Source of the DNA: Streptomyces sp. CBMA156
GTDB lineage: Bacteria > Actinomycetota > Actinomycetes > Streptomycetales > Streptomycetaceae
Length of the DNA: 64,000 nt
Reading direction: 5' to 3'
Assembly (NCBI RefSeq): GCF_014596515.1
Contig: NZ_MSJQ01000214.1
Span: 44,803-108,802 of the forward strand
Part shown: positions 61,179 through 64,000 of the stretch, in pieces
Numbering within the stretch: position 1 is the stretch's first letter
Layout of the letters: the number at the start of each line of letters is the position of its first letter
Made by a program: the position numbers and the translations under genes
Notes under the pieces: generated by a model
What the model was told of the DNA's origin: nothing
Database searches by the model: none
What the model saw: the letters and a program-made list of their open reading frames with translations, nothing else

Positions 61179-62273
61179 TCAGGCCACCACCGCGGCCCGG
61201 ACGCAGAGCACGTCCGGCAGGTGGGAGAGCAGCAGCGACCAGCTCTCGCCCTCGTCCCTGCTGCCGTACACGTCACCGGTCCGGTTGCCGAAGTAGATCC
61301 CGGCCGGGTCGGCGTCGTCGGTGCGCAGGGCGTCGCGCAGCACGATCCCGTAGTGGTCCTCGCCGGGCAGGCCCTCGGCGAGCTGCTGCCAGCTGGTGCC
61401 GCCGTCGTTGGTGCGGAACACACGGCAGCGGCGGCCGGGCGGGATGCGGTCGTCCGCGCCGCCGAGCGGGAAGAGGTAGGCGGTGTCGGCCCGCCGCGGG
61501 TGGGCGGCCACGGCGAAGCCGAACTCGGCGGGCAGCCCGTCCACGATGGAGCGCCAGCTGCCGCCCCAGTCGTCGCTGCGGTAGACGCCGCCGTGGTTCT
61601 GGAGGTAGAGCCGGTCCGGGTGGACCGGGTCCGGGGCGATCTTGTGCACGCACTGGCCGAACTCGGGGTACTGGCCCTCCTCCGGGAAGAACTCGGCGCG
61701 CAGACCGGTGTTGGAGGGCTGCCAGCTGTCGCCGCCGTCCTTGCTGCGGTAGACACCACCGCTGGAGACGGCGACCAGCAGCCGCTGCGGGTCGCGCGGG
61801 TCGGTCAGGATCGTGTGCAGGCCCTGGCCGCCGTAGCCGGCGCCCCAGTGCGGCCGCTGGGGGTGGTTCCAGAGCGACTCGACCAGGTCGAAGCTCTCGC
61901 CGCCGTCGGTGGAGCGGAACAGCGCGGCGGGCTCGGTGCCCGCGTAGACGACGCCCGGTGCCTCCGCTCCGGCGGGCTGGAGCTGCCAGACCCTGGTGAG
62001 CGAGGTGCCGGTGGGCTCGGGGAAGCGGATGGCCGGCCGCGCGGGCTCGGACCAGCTGGCACCGAGATCGTCGGAGCGCCAGACCGAGGGCCCCCAGTGG
62101 CTGCTGTCGGCCCCGGCCAGCAGTCTGGTCCGCCGGTCGCGGCGGTCGATGGAGACGGAGTAGATCGCGTTCATCGGGAAGTGCGGCCCGCTGAACTCCC
62201 ACGTCAGCCGGTCGCGGCTGCGGCCGAGAAAGAGGCCCTTCTCGGTTCCGACGGCCAACAGCACCTCGGTCAT
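61179..62273 (-). CDS. Asp-box (BNR) beta-propeller protein
   Basis: 364 residues from ATG 62273. Six Asp-box motifs of the S/T-x-D-x-G-x-x-W type are visible: RSDDLGASW, RSTDGGESF, RSKDGGDSW, RSDDWGGSW, RTNDGGTSW and GSRDEGESW. They indicate a six- or seven-bladed propeller. There is no signal peptide, which sets it apart from secreted sialidases. This group of cytosolic propeller proteins is annotated variously as glycosyl hydrolase-like or WD40/YVTN-like; no catalytic function is assigned. Confidence 0.88.
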   Translation of the reverse strand: MTEVLLAVGTEKGLFLGRSRDRLTWEFSGPHFPMNAIYSVSIDRRDRRTRLLAGADSSHWGPSVWRSDDLGASWSEPARPAIRFPEPTGTSLTRVWQLQPAGAEAPGVVYAGTEPAALFRSTDGGESFDLVESLWNHPQRPHWGAGYGGQGLHTILTDPRDPQRLLVAVSSGGVYRSKDGGDSWQPSNTGLRAEFFPEEGQYPEFGQCVHKIAPDPVHPDRLYLQNHGGVYRSDDWGGSWRSIVDGLPAEFGFAVAAHPRRADTAYLFPLGGADDRIPPGRRCRVFRTNDGGTSWQQLAEGLPGEDHYGIVLRDALRTDDADPAGIYFGNRTGDVYGSRDEGESWSLLLSHLPDVLCVRAAVVA

Positions 62274-62445
62274 GCCACACCACCTGGTCACGAGCAAGCA
62301 CGGCCCCCCGGGACGGCCCCCGACTGCCAGTGTCCCGCCGCCCATCGATGGGCACATCTCGCCGCGCCGGTCACCCGGGAGGCCGACGGGGGCGCGGTGG
62401 CCCTGGGGGCGTGCTCGCTCGTGGGGGCCGTCCCGCCCGGACCCG

Positions 62446-63906
62446 CTACCCCCGGCAGTCCTCCAGCAGCCGCAGCCAGACCTCGCTGATCGTCGGGTAC
62501 GCGGGCACCGCGTGCCAGAGCCGGTCGATCGGCACCTCGCCGACCACCGCGACGGTCGCCGAGTGCAGCAGTTCGGCGACCCCGGGGCCGACCAGGCAGG
62601 CGCCGACGATCACCTCCCGGTCCAGGTCGAAGACCACCCTGGCCCGGCCGCGGTAGTCGTCGCCGTACAGCGAGGCCCCGGCGACCGAGCCGATCTCGTG
62701 GTCGACGGTCCTCACCCGCAGTCCGGCCGCCTCGGCGGCGGCCGAGGTCAGGCCGACGGCGGCGACCTCCGGCTGGGTGAAGACCACCTGGGGTGCGCCC
62801 GCGAGGTCCGCGGACGCGGCGTGCGCGCCGTAGCGCGAGGTGTCCAGCGGGCGCCCCTCGGCACGGGCGGCGATCGCCGCGCCGGTGATCCTGGCCTGGT
62901 ACTTGCCCTGGTGGGTGAGCAGCGCACGGCGGTTGACGTCGCCGACGGCGTAGAGCCACTCGCCGTCCACCCCGAGCACCGTGCAGCTGTCGTCCGCCTC
63001 CAGCCAGTCGCCCGGCTTCAGGCCGACCTGCTCCAGCCCGACGTCGGCGGTGCGCGGGGCCCGGCCGGTCGCGTACAGCACCTCGTCGACGGTCAGCGTC
63101 CCGCCACCGCCCCGCCCGTCCCGGGTGGCGAGGGTGAGGGCGACGGGCCCGGAGCCGTCCGCCCGCTCCAGCGCGGTGACCTCGGTGCCGAAGCGGATGT
63201 CCACCCCGGCGGCCCGCAGGCCGTCCGCGACCAGCTCACCCGCGAACGGCTCCATCCGCGGCAGCAGCCCGTCGCCGCGCACCAGCAGCACCACCTCGGA
63301 GCCGAGCGCCCGCCAGGCGGCGGCCATCTCCACCCCGACCACCCCGCCGCCGACCACCGCCAGCCGCCCGGGGACGGTCTGCGATCCGGTGGCCTCCCGG
63401 TTGGTCCACGGGTGGGCCTCGGCGAGCCCCGGCACGTGCGCGGGCAGCACCGGGCGGCTGCCGGTGCACACCGCGACGGCGTGCCGGGCGGTCAGCAGCC
63501 GCTCGCTGCCGTCCTCGGCCTCCACCGTCACCGTCCGCACCCCGGCCAGCCGGCCGTGGCCGCGGACCAGTTCGATCCCGGTGTCCCGCAGCCACTGCAC
63601 CTGACCGTCGTCCTGCCAGTTCGAGGCGAAGGAGTCCCGCCGGGCCAGCACCGCGGCCGGGTCCAGCCGCCGGTCGCCGACCGCCTCCCGGGAACCGGCC
63701 ACCGCGCGGGCGTCGGCCAGCGCGGCCACCGGGCGCAGCAGCGCCTTGCTGGGCATGCAGGCCCAGTACGAGCACTCGCCGCCGACCAGCTCGGCCTCCA
63801 CGATCACGGTGCGCAGCCCGGCGGCGACCGTCCGGTCGGCCACGTTCTCGCCGGTCGGGCCGGCTCCCAGAACGATGACGTCGTACTCCTCGGCGGTGCT
63901 GGTCAT
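62446..63906 (-). CDS. Flavoprotein disulfide reductase-like NAD(P)/FAD oxidoreductase
   Basis: 486 residues from ATG 63906 behind GGAGGACC. FAD-binding VLGAGPTGENVADR, a CSYWAC redox motif (C-x4-C, as in dihydrolipoamide dehydrogenase and mercuric reductase) and a second Rossmann motif (VVGGGVVGVEMAAAW) are present. In the C-terminal dimer domain, the motif normally HPTxSE reads AYPTISE: Tyr replaces the catalytic His, as in soluble transhydrogenase-like members, so it is not a lipoamide dehydrogenase. It overlaps an upstream reading frame by the ATGA pattern. Confidence 0.88.
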   Translation of the reverse strand: MTSTAEEYDVIVLGAGPTGENVADRTVAAGLRTVIVEAELVGGECSYWACMPSKALLRPVAALADARAVAGSREAVGDRRLDPAAVLARRDSFASNWQDDGQVQWLRDTGIELVRGHGRLAGVRTVTVEAEDGSERLLTARHAVAVCTGSRPVLPAHVPGLAEAHPWTNREATGSQTVPGRLAVVGGGVVGVEMAAAWRALGSEVVLLVRGDGLLPRMEPFAGELVADGLRAAGVDIRFGTEVTALERADGSGPVALTLATRDGRGGGGTLTVDEVLYATGRAPRTADVGLEQVGLKPGDWLEADDSCTVLGVDGEWLYAVGDVNRRALLTHQGKYQARITGAAIAARAEGRPLDTSRYGAHAASADLAGAPQVVFTQPEVAAVGLTSAAAEAAGLRVRTVDHEIGSVAGASLYGDDYRGRARVVFDLDREVIVGACLVGPGVAELLHSATVAVVGEVPIDRLWHAVPAYPTISEVWLRLLEDCRG

Positions 63907-64000
63907 GCCCGGTCCTCCGTCGTCTCGGTGGCCACCCCGGCCGGTGCGGCGGGGGTGGCGGGCGTGCGCCCGCGGGTGGCGGGCAGCCGGGCGCGCCGGT
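63903..64000 (-). CDS. C-terminal tail of a gene extending beyond the right edge
   Basis: An open frame ends at a TGA (63905-63903) overlapping the flavoprotein start as ATGA. Its last residues read ATRGRTPATPAAPAG followed by VATETTEDRA, a low-complexity tail. The tight overlap suggests an operon partner of the flavoprotein. Too little is visible to name it. Confidence 0.5.
   Translation of the reverse strand, partial: RRARLPATRGRTPATPAAPAGVATETTEDRA

Overview
The window is high-GC DNA with strongly GC-ending codons, tightly packed genes, many ATGA stop/start overlaps, GTG/TTG starts, leaderless-looking starts and abundant MerR, MarR, LacI, RpiR and LuxR regulators. Together with an NRPS cluster, this points to a streptomycete (Streptomyces/Kitasatospora-like) chromosome, probably outside the most conserved core. 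No rRNA, tRNA, CRISPR array, insertion sequence or phage gene was recognised.

Layout. 1-564: the edge of a type VII secretion-related gene pair (minus strand). 746-7663: a plus-strand acyl-CoA catabolism operon (alpha-methylacyl-CoA racemase, acyl-CoA dehydrogenase, thiolase, FadB-like fusion), closed by a strong terminator and followed by a convergent MerR regulator with a 43-bp palindrome upstream; a related motif sits at the catabolic promoter. 7755-13048: a membrane protein, a 2-oxoglutarate oxygenase with a cysteine-containing leader peptide, and a two-component system divergent from a FtsX-type ABC exporter (13327-16433). 16617-25223: a TipA-like MerR with a textbook 19-bp-spacer promoter, a DUF2332 protein, a duplicated SUKH immunity protein, a P-loop kinase-like protein, DinB and methyltransferase proteins, a DHFR-like reductase and an ArsR-SRPBCC pair. 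25443-30040: a damage-inducible mutagenesis operon (dnaE2 plus a catalytically degenerate Y-family polymerase) behind a near-consensus LexA box.

30169-45598 is the most interesting part: a compact, unidirectional NRPS gene cluster. In transcription order it holds a haem-oxygenase-like diiron protein, a P450, a PCP-C-A-PCP-C synthetase, an MFS exporter, MbtH, a stand-alone A-PCP didomain with a valine-like code, a second P450, an alpha/beta hydrolase with Cys in place of the nucleophilic Ser, a hotdog protein, and an A-PCP-TE synthetase with a threonine-like code. The domain logic predicts a tripeptide (oxidised Val)-X-Thr. The valyl unit would be activated and oxidised off-line, then moved by the Cys hydrolase to the A-less N-terminal PCP (CmaE/SyrC-like logic). 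X is selected by an A domain whose code I cannot match.

45950-64000: housekeeping and accessory genes, including an acyl-CoA synthetase with a GAF-LuxR regulator, a MerR-SDR pair with a palindromic operator, a probably frameshifted GNAT gene, a DODA-type dioxygenase/MarR pair with two perfect operators, an ECF42-type sigma factor with its DGPF partner, a molybdopterin-domain protein whose ribosome-binding site lies in a 16-bp hairpin, LacI, RpiR/EamA, GNAT, an Asp-box propeller protein and a flavoprotein disulfide reductase.
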